64,000 bases of DNA from Nocardia xishanensis NBRC 101358 (GCF_001613365.1 NZ_BDCF01000042.1:1-64000); one strand, 5' to 3'. Shown: positions 25,759-34,207, counted from the first letter of the stretch. Program-made: numbers and translations. Notes: generated by a model from the letters alone, not told the origin.

Positions 25759-26345
25759 TGAGTTCTGCCGCACCCCTCGGACGAGGGCCGAAGGTCCGCG
25801 CCGCCGTGCTCGCCGCGACCGTCGAGGAGTTGAGCGAACACGGCTACGGCGCGTTCACCGTCGACAACGTCGCCCAGCGCGCCGGTGTGCACAAGACAAC
25901 CGTCTACCGGCGGTGGCCCGACCGCGACGCCCTCATCGCCGATGCGCTGGCCGACAGCGTCGCCGCGGAGATATCGATCCCCGACACGGGTTCGATCGAG
26001 GACGACCTTCGCGCGCTCTCGCGGAGCCTGGTCGCGTGGATCAACAGCCCGTCCGGCCAAGCCGTCCTCACGGTCATGGTGTCCAAGGCCGCCGGGTTAC
26101 CCTCGCCGCCCGACAGCATTCGTCACGTTTTCCGCGATCGCATCCGCCGGGCGCTGCCGGTCGTGCCGCGCGCGATCGCACGCGGCGAGCTTCCCTCGGG
26201 GACGGATCCCGCCGAACTCGTCAAAACCCTTGTGGCACCTATCTATTTCCGTGTCCTGATCACCGGCGAGCGGGTGAACGACAGCACGGCCGACGCCGCC
26301 GCGGCGCTGGCGGTGACGGCCGCGCGCGCAGGTCTCTTCGGCTGA
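25758..26345 (+). CDS. TetR family regulator
   Basis: Repressor of 195 residues with helix-turn-helix FTVDNVAQRAGVHKTTVYRRWPDRDALIADAL (residues about 32-63, split around the GVHKT turn). The WP-D-R motif and a TetR_C_11-like ligand domain (LVKTLVAPIYFRVLITGERV) are seen. AAGGAG stands 6 nt before ATG 25758, within the operator. It probably controls itself and the divergent DUF1772 gene. Confidence 0.88.
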   Translation: MSSAAPLGRGPKVRAAVLAATVEELSEHGYGAFTVDNVAQRAGVHKTTVYRRWPDRDALIADALADSVAAEISIPDTGSIEDDLRALSRSLVAWINSPSGQAVLTVMVSKAAGLPSPPDSIRHVFRDRIRRALPVVPRAIARGELPSGTDPAELVKTLVAPIYFRVLITGERVNDSTADAAAALAVTAARAGLFG

Positions 26346-26650
26346 CCGGGTGGCATCGCCCCTGCGCCCTCGACACCACCATCCGCCTCGGTTTCGGCCC
26401 CGTGCCCGCTCCGATGGCGGCCCTGATCCACCTGACCGAAATCCTGGTGCACGGCACCGACATTGCCGTCGTGATAGGTCGACAGCACCTGATCGACGAG
26501 GACTTCTGTCAGCAGCTACTGACCACCATGCAGTCGATGGACTTCAGCGTCTTCCGCCGCCCCGGCATGTTCGCCGACCAGCAACCAGCGCCCGAGAACG
26601 CGTCCAACCATCACCGACTGCTGGCCTTCCTCGGTCGACACCTCGACTGA
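26346..26650 (+). pseudogene. C-terminal remnant of a TIGR03086 family protein
   Basis: Frame ending at 26650 reads VPAPMAALIHLTEILVHGTD and later FRRPGMFADQQPAPE with HRLLAFLGRHLD. This is the second half of TIGR03086 proteins (DinB-like, mycothiol-dependent maleylpyruvate isomerase superfamily), which are about 190-200 residues. The N-terminal half with its metal-binding His is absent, and the remnant begins right after the TetR stop. No start codon or ribosome site makes a sensible protein, so a decayed gene is likely. Confidence 0.6.
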
Positions 26651-26722
26651 CCGCCGGCCGCACGCGCGGCGAGCAATCGACGACCACTCGTCGCCGAATC
26701 GGCCGCGGCGGCGGGCGCCGGA

Positions 26723-27193
26723 CTACTGTTCGGCGATCCGCTGGGCGGTCGCGTACGCCAGATGCAGGAAATCGGCACCGGCCAGCACGGCCAGGGACTC
26801 GCCGATCATTCGTGTCGTGCGCGGCGCGAAGACGTGGCCGATGGTGAAACCCGTGACAACCCAGACGTCGAAGCAGAACGGGCAGGTCAGCAGCTGACCG
26901 ATGCTGTGCGCGACGCCGTCGTCCGCGTCGGGCCGCTCCATCACTTCGCCGGGGCCACCGTCGCCTGCCGGCCGCGTGAACGGAGCTCGAAGCGGTGCGA
27001 GCACAGCGTCTTTGGTGACGGTGCGGGAGAGCTTGTGCGCCGCGAACGCGGTCATCACGAGGTCCCGTACGCTCATGGTCTCCGGAAGTTTCCGGCGGGT
27101 GAGTTTGCCCAGTATCGCTACCGCGGTCACGATGATCGCGTACATCGCCAGAGTCGCGAGGTAGCCGCTCGTCGATCGGTTGTTCTCGGTCAT
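26723..27193 (-). CDS. DUF1360 membrane protein
   Basis: Protein of 156 residues of the DUF1360 family, first noticed in Bacillus sporulation proteins. Membrane helix GYLATLAMYAIIVTAVAILG near the start, then RDLVMTAFAAHKLSRTVTKD AVLAPLRAPFTR, written in two parts, which is the conserved heart of the family. A CPFCFDVWVV motif with two Cys is followed by a second hydrophobic stretch. The function is unknown. It is divergent from the hemerythrin gene at 27427 in the stress region. Confidence 0.8.
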   Translation of the reverse strand: MTENNRSTSGYLATLAMYAIIVTAVAILGKLTRRKLPETMSVRDLVMTAFAAHKLSRTVTKDAVLAPLRAPFTRPAGDGGPGEVMERPDADDGVAHSIGQLLTCPFCFDVWVVTGFTIGHVFAPRTTRMIGESLAVLAGADFLHLAYATAQRIAEQ

Positions 27194-27350
27194 GAACGCA
27201 CGCCTTCTGCTCGGCAGTCATTCCCGGTATGCCCACTGTCGTGCCCACTAGACCACCTGCCGGCCGAACTCCACGTCCGTCACCGAGCTGGGGATGAACC
27301 GGCCGGTGGCCGTTCGGCGGTGGGTTAGGGGGTAGGCGCTGTCGCTGTCC

Positions 27351-27375
27351 GTTTGGTCGCCGCATGTCCGGGTAC
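27351..27375 (+). promoter_or_regulatory. SigF/SigB-type promoter before hemerythrin gene
   Basis: GTTT at 27351-27354, 15 nt, GGGTAC at 27370-27375, a close match to the SigF consensus. It stands 51 nt before the GTG start at 27427. Confidence 0.65.
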
Positions 27376-27426
27376 CGCCGCAGCATCCAACTGGCGAGAC
27401 GACGACTGCTCCGAGGAGATTCCATC

Positions 27427-27996
27427 GTGGAAGCAACGACGATCAACACCACCGGCGATGCCGTCACATTCCTGATCGAACAGCACACACAGATCCGGAC
27501 TCTGTTCGACGAGGTCGAGCACGCCCCGACCGCCGACGAGCGGGAAGTGAAATTCTACGAGCTGCGGCGTCTGCTGGCGGTGCACGAGACCGCCGAGGAA
27601 GAGATCATCCATCCTCTCGTCCGCCGTGAGGTCGACGACGGCGCGCACATCGTCGACGCGCGTCTCGAGGAAGAGAACAAGGCCAAACGTCAGCTCGCCG
27701 ATATCGAAGCCGTAGACATCGACTCGATCGAATTCGATGTCAAGCTGGCGAAGCTGCGCGAGGCCGTGCTGGCGCACGCCGAGCACGAGGAACGCGAAGA
27801 GTTCAACCGCCTGCGCGCCGAGTTGGAGCCGAACGAACTGGAGCGGCTGCGCAGCGCGGTGAAGTTCGCCGAAGCCACGGCGCCGACCCGCCCGCATCCG
27901 GGGGTGGAGTCCGCGACCGGGAACATTCTTGCCGGGCCGTTCGCCAGCATGCTCGATCGCGCCAAGGACGCCATCAGCAAACCCCGCAACAAGTGA
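27427..27996 (+). CDS. Hemerythrin HHE domain protein
   Basis: Protein of 189 residues with a four-helix hemerythrin domain. Ligand-type motifs in order: IEQHTQIRTLFDEVE, LLAVHETAEEEIIHPLVRRE, and LAHAEHEEREEFNRLRAEL. These hold the His and Glu residues expected for a non-haem di-iron centre. The tail has TAPTRPHPGVES and a C-terminal SMLDRAKDAIS segment typical of actinobacterial members. GTG 27427 has GAGGAGA at suitable distance. Possible roles are oxygen, NO or peroxide sensing or detoxification. The SigF-type promoter supports a general-stress role. Confidence 0.88.
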   Translation: MEATTINTTGDAVTFLIEQHTQIRTLFDEVEHAPTADEREVKFYELRRLLAVHETAEEEIIHPLVRREVDDGAHIVDARLEEENKAKRQLADIEAVDIDSIEFDVKLAKLREAVLAHAEHEEREEFNRLRAELEPNELERLRSAVKFAEATAPTRPHPGVESATGNILAGPFASMLDRAKDAISKPRNK

Positions 27997-28063
27997 ACGC
28001 GGTCCAGTCCGCCGCAGCACCTGTCTCCTCCGGTGTCCGGCTGGCCCGCCCGCAAGGCGATTG

Positions 28064-28087
28064 GTTTTCGCGGTCGTTTCGGGGGTA
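28064..28087 (+). promoter_or_regulatory. SigF/SigB-type promoter before Mn catalase operon
   Basis: GTTT at 28064-28067, 15 nt, GGGTA at 28083-28087 (GGGTAG). It lies 45 nt before the Mn catalase start at 28133. Confidence 0.6.
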
Positions 28088-28132
28088 GGCGGCCGTCAAT
28101 GGTGTTTGCCATCACGACTATCGAGGAGAGCG

Positions 28133-29023
28133 ATGTTCATTCACAACAAGGATCTCCAGTTCGAGGTGCGGGTGGACCGGCCGGATCCGCGGTTCGCGAC
28201 CCTGTTGCAGGAGCAGTTCGGCGGGGCGAACGGCGAGCTCAAAGCGGCGATGCAGTATTTCAGCCAGGCGTTCGTGCTGCGCAGGAAGCACCCGAAGATG
28301 TACGACCTTTTCATGGACATCGCGACCGAGGAATTCAGTCACCTCGAGATCGTCGGCTCGATGATCACCATGCTGCTCGACGGGCTCAACGACGATCTGA
28401 AGCAGGCCAACGAGCGCTGCGACTGGATGCCGGTGATCGCCACCTCCGACGGCCGTGAGCAGGCCGTGCACCAGGTCGCGGCCGATCCGCTGTTCTTCGC
28501 GCTGCGCGGCGGCGGTCCCGATGTCGGCAATTCCGCGGGTGTGCCGTGGACGGGGGCGTATGTGAACTCCGAGGGCGAGCCGTCGGTCGACCTGCGCAGC
28601 AACCTGGGTGCGGAATCGCGCGCCAAGATCGTCTACGAGTACCTCAAGCAGTTCACCGACGACCCGGGTGTGCAGGACACGCTGTCGTTCCTGATGAGCC
28701 GCGAGGTCGCTCACTTCCAGCAGTTCACCGCGGCGCTCAACGAGCTGCCGGTCAACTTCCCTCCCGGCGCCCTGCCCGGCGACGACCGCTTCCAGAACGT
28801 CGCGTTCAACATGTCCAACGGTTCGGCCAGCGCCCGCGGCCCGTGGAACGAAGGACAGGGACCATGGCCCGAGGGCATGGAATGGCGCTACATCGAGAAC
28901 CCCACCTCCGATTGGCTCGGCACCGGCGAGCGCGAAAACCACGGTGCCGAAACGAATCCGGAAGGAAACCCGACGGTGCAGGGCAGCAAGCCCTTCACTC
29001 ACGAGCAGCACACTCCGGCCTGA
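28133..29023 (+). CDS. Manganese catalase
   Basis: Non-haem catalase of 296 residues that breaks hydrogen peroxide into water and oxygen with a di-manganese site. Metal ligands are visible: Glu35 in NGELKAAMQYF, Glu67 and His70 in ATEEFSHLEIVG, a Glu in AESRAKIVYEYL and Glu/His in SREVAHFQQF. The KxxHPKMYDLFMDIA and NSAGVPWTGAYV stretches are also family-typical. GAGGAGAG stands before ATG 28133. A short hemerythrin gene follows after 35 nt, so they form an operon. The SigF-type promoter suggests expression in stress or stationary phase. Confidence 0.93.
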   Translation: MFIHNKDLQFEVRVDRPDPRFATLLQEQFGGANGELKAAMQYFSQAFVLRRKHPKMYDLFMDIATEEFSHLEIVGSMITMLLDGLNDDLKQANERCDWMPVIATSDGREQAVHQVAADPLFFALRGGGPDVGNSAGVPWTGAYVNSEGEPSVDLRSNLGAESRAKIVYEYLKQFTDDPGVQDTLSFLMSREVAHFQQFTAALNELPVNFPPGALPGDDRFQNVAFNMSNGSASARGPWNEGQGPWPEGMEWRYIENPTSDWLGTGERENHGAETNPEGNPTVQGSKPFTHEQHTPA

Positions 29024-29058
29024 GATCGAGTCGGGTCCCGAAAGAGGGGGTGAAAATC

Positions 29059-29463
29059 ATGGACGCGTTGACATTCCTGCGTGGCGAGCATGAGAGCGTG
29101 CTCGGGATGATCGAGTCGCTGGAACGTGGTCGCGGCAACCGCGAGGCCGAGTCGCAGGCCCGCGATCATCTGGCCACGAGCCTGGTGATCGCCGCTTCCC
29201 CGCACGAGGCCGTGGAAGAGCAGTTCTTCTGGCCCGCCGTGCGGCGAGCACTGCCCGATGGCGACGAGCTCGCCGATCGCGCACTGGCCCAAGAGGATTC
29301 GGCCAAGCAGCTGTTGCAGCGGATCGACGACTCAGAAGTCGGAACCCCCTCCAGTCCCGGCGCGCAGAAGACCGCGGGCTTGGCGGCGGCCGTCTTGGAC
29401 AAAGCCCGCGACGTGGTCACCGGAAGGAGATCGCACCGGCCACCGGATCCGCCCGCACCGTGA
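29059..29463 (+). CDS. Shortened hemerythrin-like protein
   Basis: Protein of 134 residues. The first half is a normal hemerythrin start (FLRGEHESVLGMIESLERG, then SPHEAVEEQFFWPAVRRALP). After QLLQRIDDSE it jumps directly to GTPSSPGAQKTAG and the usual tail VLDKARDVVTG. In full family members about 50 residues stand at this place and include the third helix with the H-x-x-x-E ligands (AREHxxxEE). The protein therefore probably cannot form the complete di-iron site. GAGGGGG precedes ATG 29059. It is co-transcribed with the Mn catalase. Confidence 0.75.
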   Translation: MDALTFLRGEHESVLGMIESLERGRGNREAESQARDHLATSLVIAASPHEAVEEQFFWPAVRRALPDGDELADRALAQEDSAKQLLQRIDDSEVGTPSSPGAQKTAGLAAAVLDKARDVVTGRRSHRPPDPPAP

Positions 29464-29644
29464 CGAGCGCTTCCGAAAGGCCGGAGCTCGGTCGATCGGA
29501 CCGGCGAGGCGCAGAGAGCTGCTTCCCGACCTCTGCGTCTCGCCGGCCTCTTCCGGCCTGGGTCTGCCTTCTCGGTCGACTCGCCGCCCTTCGGACCGCG
29601 GTCGAAACATTTCATCGAGGTCGACCAACCGCATCGGGAGTCTC

Positions 29645-30202
29645 ATGAGCGCGATATCCGGCGGGGTGATCGCCTCGAAAGGCGTGGCCGGCGACGGTCG
29701 GGAGATGCTCATCGAGGTCGACCGGCCCACCGAGGTCGACGGTGGTGCACAGTGTGGATTCCGCATCAACGGTCGCGGCGAATCGAGCGTGCCCGGCGTG
29801 GACGGATTGGCCGCGCTGTATGCCGCGTTGCTCCGGGTTGGTGAGCTGCTGGACCAGGCCGACGCCGCTCCCGGACATATCCGGTTCGTCGGGCCCGCCG
29901 AACGTGGGTTCCCCGTGAGCGCTGTCGAGGAAGCCGGTATCGGTGCGGACGGGATCGTCGCCGGGCGCACGTTCAGGTTCGATGAGCGCGAGCACACCGT
30001 GCGGATCGGGCGTCCGTTCGCCCACGAGAACGGTTCGATCGTGCTGTGTCCGTTTCTGGTCGACGATCGCGAGCAGGCGGTGGCGTCGGGCTGGGACGGC
30101 ATCGGGGCGCTGCTGACCGCGTTGCGGATGATCAGCGCCTGGCTGTGCCTGCCCGAGGACTGGCCCTTGACCTGTCTGCCATCACAGGCGGAGACCACCT
30201 AG
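29645..30202 (+). CDS. Hypothetical protein, DUF6968-like
   Basis: Protein of 185 residues, not firmly recognised. Visible features: VEVD-type acidic start, GVDGLAALYAALLRVGELLD in the middle and the C-terminal pattern VRIGRPFAHENGSIVLCPFL with DGIGALLTALRMISAWLC. A similar arrangement (small protein with V-x-I-G-x-P and W/I-x-C-P-F motifs) is found in DUF6968-type proteins; I recall the family only roughly. It stands between the Mn catalase operon and the sigma factor gene, converging on the latter. The start context CTCATG has no strong ribosome site. Confidence 0.55.
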   Translation: MSAISGGVIASKGVAGDGREMLIEVDRPTEVDGGAQCGFRINGRGESSVPGVDGLAALYAALLRVGELLDQADAAPGHIRFVGPAERGFPVSAVEEAGIGADGIVAGRTFRFDEREHTVRIGRPFAHENGSIVLCPFLVDDREQAVASGWDGIGALLTALRMISAWLCLPEDWPLTCLPSQAETT

Positions 30203-30280
30203 CCGAAGACAGCGGACCCGGCGTCGCGGAGGGGAAATCCGACACGCAGGGGGCCCGAAGAGGCCGCGCGGACCGCGGTT

Positions 30281-31120
30281 TCACACAGCGTCGACGCCGG
30301 TGAGGGCCTGCTCGCGCAGCTTCGCCAGGGTGCGGGACAGGATTCGGGACACCTGCATCTGCGATACGCCGAGACGTTCGGCGATCTGGGTTTGACTCAA
30401 CGATCCGAAGTACCGCCAGATCAAGACCTGGCGTTCTCGCCCGGGGAGCGCCGCGATCAAAGGCCGTACCGCCATGGCGTCCTCGAGCAGTCCGTAGCAG
30501 GGCTCGTTCCGACCGAAGGCGGCGGTGAGTGGGTAGGAGCCGTCCTGATCGTCGTCGCGGACGGCCACGTCGAGGGAGTTGGTGTTGTAGCAGTTGGCGG
30601 CGGTCATCGCCTTGGTGACCTCGATCAGGTCGACGTCGATCTCGGCGGCGATCTCCCGTGCGGTCGGCAACCGGCCCAGCCGTTGGGCCAAGACCTCGGT
30701 AGCCGGGCCGAGCTTGGCGTGGGTCTCTTTGACGCCGCGTTCGACGCGCAGCGCCCACGCGTGGTCTCGGAAGTGGCGGCGCACCTCGCCCATGATCGTC
30801 GGCACCGCGAACGCCAGGAACGAGGTGGCGCGGGCGGGATCGTAGCGATTCACGGCCTGCACCAGTCCCATTCGCGCGGTCTGGAGCAGGTCCTCGAACG
30901 CCTCGCCACGACCGGAGAAGCGGCGCGCGATGTGCTCGGCCAGCGGCAACCCGCACGCCACGATCTGCTCCCGCAGTCGAGCGTGCCGTGGATCTTCCGG
31001 CGCGATCTCGGCCAGTTCGTCCAGCCACGGCTCGAGATGCTCATAACCATCACGGCGCGATGGACCCGCCACGCGGGGAGGTGATTGGGATGCGGGTGGT
31101 GCGATGGTCGGTTTCGTCAT
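30281..31120 (-). CDS. sigF: SigF/SigB-type RNA polymerase sigma factor
   Basis: Sigma-70 factor of group 3, 279 residues. Region 2 contains LPLAEHIARRFSGRGEAFED then LLQTARMGLVQAVNRYDPAR and FLAFAVPTIMGEVRRHFRDH; region 3 is RLGRLPTAREIAAEIDVD; region 4 is LPGRERQVLIWRYFGSLSQT then QIAERLGVSQMQVSRILSRT. All are characteristic of SigF of mycobacteria and SigB of Gram-positives, which drive general-stress genes. AGGAGGA stands before ATG 31120. No rsbW-like anti-sigma gene is adjacent, unlike M. tuberculosis. Three other genes in the window have the matching promoter. Confidence 0.88.
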   Translation of the reverse strand: MTKPTIAPPASQSPPRVAGPSRRDGYEHLEPWLDELAEIAPEDPRHARLREQIVACGLPLAEHIARRFSGRGEAFEDLLQTARMGLVQAVNRYDPARATSFLAFAVPTIMGEVRRHFRDHAWALRVERGVKETHAKLGPATEVLAQRLGRLPTAREIAAEIDVDLIEVTKAMTAANCYNTNSLDVAVRDDDQDGSYPLTAAFGRNEPCYGLLEDAMAVRPLIAALPGRERQVLIWRYFGSLSQTQIAERLGVSQMQVSRILSRTLAKLREQALTGVDAV

Positions 31121-31193
31121 CGGGACTCCTCCTGGTGTCCTTCGACTCGTACGAACCGGCAACGTGTTTGCACCGACCCGACGTGACTATGGG

Positions 31194-31220
31194 GTACCCC
31201 ATCGGCGCCGTCGCTGAAAC
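31194..31220 (-). promoter_or_regulatory. SigF/SigB-type promoter of the sigma gene (autoregulatory)
   Basis: On the minus strand GTTT (31220-31217), 17 nt, GGGTAC (31199-31194). The predicted transcript would start near 31187, giving a leader of about 67 nt to the ATG at 31120. The GGGTAC lies in the palindrome GGGGTACCCC. Confidence 0.6.
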
Positions 31221-31884
31221 GTGACCGTTTCGGCACATCGAATCCGGCGTCCCTCACCGAGTGAGGGAGGGGTCCTTTCGGCAGTAGTGCACGAGATACG
31301 CGCCGTCGACATCGAGGAAGGCGGCGGGACGGCGACTCCGCGCCGGATGTCGAGGCGCTGTTGCGCACCCTCCGGCGTGGCGACGACTGGTGCTCGTCGC
31401 CGTTACGACATTCTCGCGCAGGAGGATCGAGCATTCGGGCGGTATGAGACCCGGTCGCGATGCCAGGACGTTGCCGCGGCGGCAGGCGGTTTCGCGCGCA
31501 AGCGGATCAGCACACGATGCAGTTCGGGGCAGTGGTTCGACGCGGTAGAGGAACCGGGGCTCGAGGCGTTTCGTCCGGTTTCCGCGAAGTCTCGGCTATC
31601 GGAACCGGTTGTGGAAAGGCCCCTTACGCACCGGCATTCGGCCCTTTTCTACGACCCGGAACACGTCCTAGCTGCGTGGTTGCGGCCCCGCGGAAGCCAA
31701 GCGGAAGCAAGTCGCCGCAGAGGGAACGCAATATTGCGTTTTCTGTTGTGTTCTTGCATCTGTAAGAGCATGATCCAGCTAGCCTAGGTGTGAACAACCG
31801 AGCCGATGACCGGGATTACCGAATCGAGAGCCAATGATGTTGGTACATAAAGGGTTGGTGTCGGGTGAAGCAGGGGTGGTGGCG
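31221..31884. other. Gene-free stretch with a 16-bp palindrome
   Basis: I see no convincing gene here. A 188-codon open frame on the plus strand has Arg/Cys/Ser-rich composition and no family resemblance. The stretch ends in AT-rich sequence and contains the perfect palindrome AACGCAATATTGCGTT at 31725-31740. A TAGCCT near 31778 could be the -10 box of the DUF4254 gene. Confidence 0.5.
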
Positions 31885-31965
31885 ATGAGCGAACGCAGTG
31901 GGCGAATCATGTGCCAGCGCGCATCGCGCGAGCCGGAGCCGAGCGTCAGAGAGGTGAAGGCATGA
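31885..31965 (+). CDS. Upstream ORF (26 aa), ATGA-coupled to the DUF4254 gene
   Basis: ATG 31885 opens a 26-codon frame beginning MSERSGRIMCQRASREP and ending SVREVKA. The TGA overlaps the ATG of the DUF4254 gene (31962-31965). It is the diverged sister of the leader ORFs at 10183-10340: same length, the same start MSERSxRIMCQRA, the same overlap. The DNA differs at about 11 of 77 positions and gives about nine amino-acid changes but no stop or frameshift. Confidence 0.5.
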   Translation: MSERSGRIMCQRASREPEPSVREVKA

Positions 31966-32405
31966 GCGCGCCGACGGTGGGGGTGCTGCCGACGGCTCCG
32001 CAGATTCTGTGCGCGTTTCAGGGACGGCGTTTCCAGGACCGCGAGCTGTTGCGGTCCGCGCACGCGCTCGCCGAGCTGCACGCTCGGCGAGCGGAAGTGC
32101 GCGACGCCTATCTGGTCGCCGAAATCGATTGTCGGCGAAGCGAACTCGTCGACGACATCAACGACTGGATCGCGCAGGAGGTGCCGCAGCACCGCAACGG
32201 CGCCTCACTGCACACCGAGAGCCTCGGCGCCGTGGTCGATCGCATGGCGCGCAGCTGGGTGAACGCGAACCAGGCGATCGACGCCGACGGGCCGCGCAGT
32301 GACAACACCCATAAACACTGGTACCACTTGGCGGAACTCGTCGACGGCTACACTGATCTGGTAACCGACGTGGCCGGAGGCCGCCGTCGACTGCCGGGAC
32401 AGTAG
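31962..32405 (+). CDS. DUF4254 family protein
   Basis: Protein of 147 residues, mostly helical. LHARRAEVRDAYLVAEIDCR, DDINDWIAQEVP, LHTESLGAVVDRMARSWVNA and HWYHLAELVDGYTDLVTDVA are segments that fit the DUF4254 family. No biochemical function is known to me. A GAGGTGAAGG ribosome site stands before ATG 31962, inside the leader element, so translation may depend on the upstream ORF. Confidence 0.7.
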   Translation: MSAPTVGVLPTAPQILCAFQGRRFQDRELLRSAHALAELHARRAEVRDAYLVAEIDCRRSELVDDINDWIAQEVPQHRNGASLHTESLGAVVDRMARSWVNANQAIDADGPRSDNTHKHWYHLAELVDGYTDLVTDVAGGRRRLPGQ

Positions 32406-32691
32406 CTGTTCCAGGCGGGCCGGCGGGGTACCGCGCCACCGCCACGACGGCGACGTCCCGGGTGGAATGTCATCCGACCAGTGTGTCCGCCCGGCTGCGA
32501 ACGTCGCCGCCCGTAGTGACGGCGGGCGCAACGGGGCGCCCCGCCCGGCGTGCCGCGTGGTCGACTGGCGCGGCACGCCCGCTGGATGCCCGGCCGAGCA
32601 GAGCCCAGGCGCGAATTCACGAAGCTAGCGCGACGCATTCATATTGCTCGGTCGAATAGGGCCGCGCGGGAGTTCGCAAAACTCGCGTGGC

Positions 32692-33294
32692 TCAACCAGG
32701 TTGCGTGGCCGTGAGGCGGGCGAGGCGCCGCTCCCGGCGCCGACGGCGATAACGGCGAATCCGGCTGGCCAGCAGGATGATCGATATCAGGCCGATCAGC
32801 AGGAACGTTCCCGCGATCATCGCCGCGGGCAGCGGATGGAAGACCGCGAGCGTGATCACGCCCGCGACGCCGAGATCCTCCAGCGCGCTGGTCACGATAT
32901 TGCTGGCGGGTTCCGGCGAGGTGTTGATCGCCATCCGGATGCCCGCCTTGACGAGGTGGCTGACCAGCGCGGCGGTGCCACCCACCGCCGCCGCGGCCAG
33001 CTGCGGCAGCGAATCGTCGGAACCCGCGAGGAGGGCCGCCACCACAGCGCCCGCGGCGGGACGGACCACGGTGTGCAGCGTGTCCCAGAACGTGTCGAGG
33101 TAGGGGATCTTGTCGGCCACGGCCTCGACGAGGAACAGCACTGCGGCCGCGACCAGCACGTCGGTGCGTTGCAGCCCCTCCGGCACGTCCTCGGAAAGTC
33201 CTGTGACGCCGAACAACCCGAGCAGCAGCACCACGGCGTAGGCATTGATACCGCTGGCCCAGCCCGCGGTGAAGATCAAGGGGAGCAGCGACAC
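32692..33294 (-). CDS. DUF4126 membrane protein
   Basis: Integral membrane protein of 200 residues with five to six hydrophobic segments. It has the DUF4126 hallmark start LPLIFTAGWASGINAYAVVL followed by LVEAVADKIPYLDTFWDTLH and RPAAGAVVAALL. A strongly basic C-terminal tail (RRYRRRRRERRLARL) is probably cytoplasmic. The function is unknown. The GTG start at 33294 is chosen because it opens directly on the first membrane segment. It stands alone, between the stress region and the phosphonate cluster. Confidence 0.8.
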   Translation of the reverse strand: MSLLPLIFTAGWASGINAYAVVLLLGLFGVTGLSEDVPEGLQRTDVLVAAAVLFLVEAVADKIPYLDTFWDTLHTVVRPAAGAVVAALLAGSDDSLPQLAAAAVGGTAALVSHLVKAGIRMAINTSPEPASNIVTSALEDLGVAGVITLAVFHPLPAAMIAGTFLLIGLISIILLASRIRRYRRRRRERRLARLTATQPG

Positions 33295-33407
33295 TCTGTG
33301 ATCCTATGCGGCAGCCGGCTTGTCGTATCGACACCGAATAGTCGGCGCTGCCAGTCGCAGTACGCCGCACCACCTCGAGCGGACTCGACGCCGCACCCCG
33401 AGCGAAT

Positions 33408-34205
33408 TCAACGCAGCGCCGCACGGCCTTTCACCCGGCCGAGCAGCACCAGCGCAACCAGCGTGACCAGCACCAGCATCGTGGTACCGGCCGCCGCGTC
33501 GAACACGTCCCCGCGATCGGTCTGGCCGAAGATGGTGACCGGCAGTGTGCGCCAGGTGGCCGGATAGACCATGATGGTCGCCCCCAGCTCGCCCATCGAC
33601 AGCGCGATCGCCAGCCCCGCCGCGGCGCCCAGCGCGGGCAGCAGCAACGGCAGCGTCACCCGGCAGAGCACCCGGACCGGACCCGCGCCAAGGGATTCGG
33701 CGGCCTGCCGGTAGGCGGGATCGAGCCGGTCGAGGGCGGCCGATACCGCGCTGAAGGCATAGGCCAGCACAAGTACCGCGTGCGCCAGGACGACGATCCA
33801 CCGGGAACCGCCGAGCAGCAGCGGGCGTTCGTTGAAGGCGATGACCACGCCGAGGCCGATGGCGACCGAGGGCACCGCGACCGGCAGGTGGAACACGGCG
33901 TCGGTCAGCCTGCGGCACCAGGCCGGTGTCTCCCGGGCGGCCAGCGCCGCCCAGGTGCCGACGACCAGTGCCCCCGCACTCGCCAGCAGCGCCGTCTGCA
34001 AGCTCACCGACAGGCTGGCCGCCTCGTCACCGGACAGCGCCTGCCGGAAGTTGGCCGAGCCGAGATCCGAAGGAAGCGGACCGGTCCAGCTGCCGGCCAG
34101 CGATGCCGCGACGACGGTGGCGATCGGTGCGGCGAACACGATCGCGACGACCAGGCCGAACACCGCCAGCACCGCGGCACGGCCGGTTCTGGTCCAGACC
34201 AGCAT
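33408..34205 (-). CDS. ABC transporter permease, 2-aminoethylphosphonate type
   Basis: Inner-membrane permease of 265 residues with six hydrophobic segments. The EAA loop reads YRQAAESLGAGPVRVLCRVT LPLL, split here, which contacts the ATPase. Sequence type is that of the second permease of 2-aminoethylphosphonate importers (PhnV-like). The ATG at 34205 lies 2 nt after the stop of the first permease. Both act with the ATPase (35145-36365) and the binding protein (36367-37434). Confidence 0.85.
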   Translation of the reverse strand: MLVWTRTGRAAVLAVFGLVVAIVFAAPIATVVAASLAGSWTGPLPSDLGSANFRQALSGDEAASLSVSLQTALLASAGALVVGTWAALAARETPAWCRRLTDAVFHLPVAVPSVAIGLGVVIAFNERPLLLGGSRWIVVLAHAVLVLAYAFSAVSAALDRLDPAYRQAAESLGAGPVRVLCRVTLPLLLPALGAAAGLAIALSMGELGATIMVYPATWRTLPVTIFGQTDRGDVFDAAAGTTMLVLVTLVALVLLGRVKGRAALR

Positions 34206-34207
34206 GG

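Noticed and set aside
31166-31196. GTTT...GGGTA on the plus strand, a possible SigF promoter for the region after sigF
   Set aside because: The spacing is 22 nt, too long; the minus-strand pair with 17 nt fits instead and has a gene behind it.
31221-31787. 188-codon open frame on the plus strand between sigF and the DUF4254 gene
   Set aside because: Composition rich in Arg, Ser and Cys, no family resemblance, no ribosome site; high-GC DNA gives such frames by chance.
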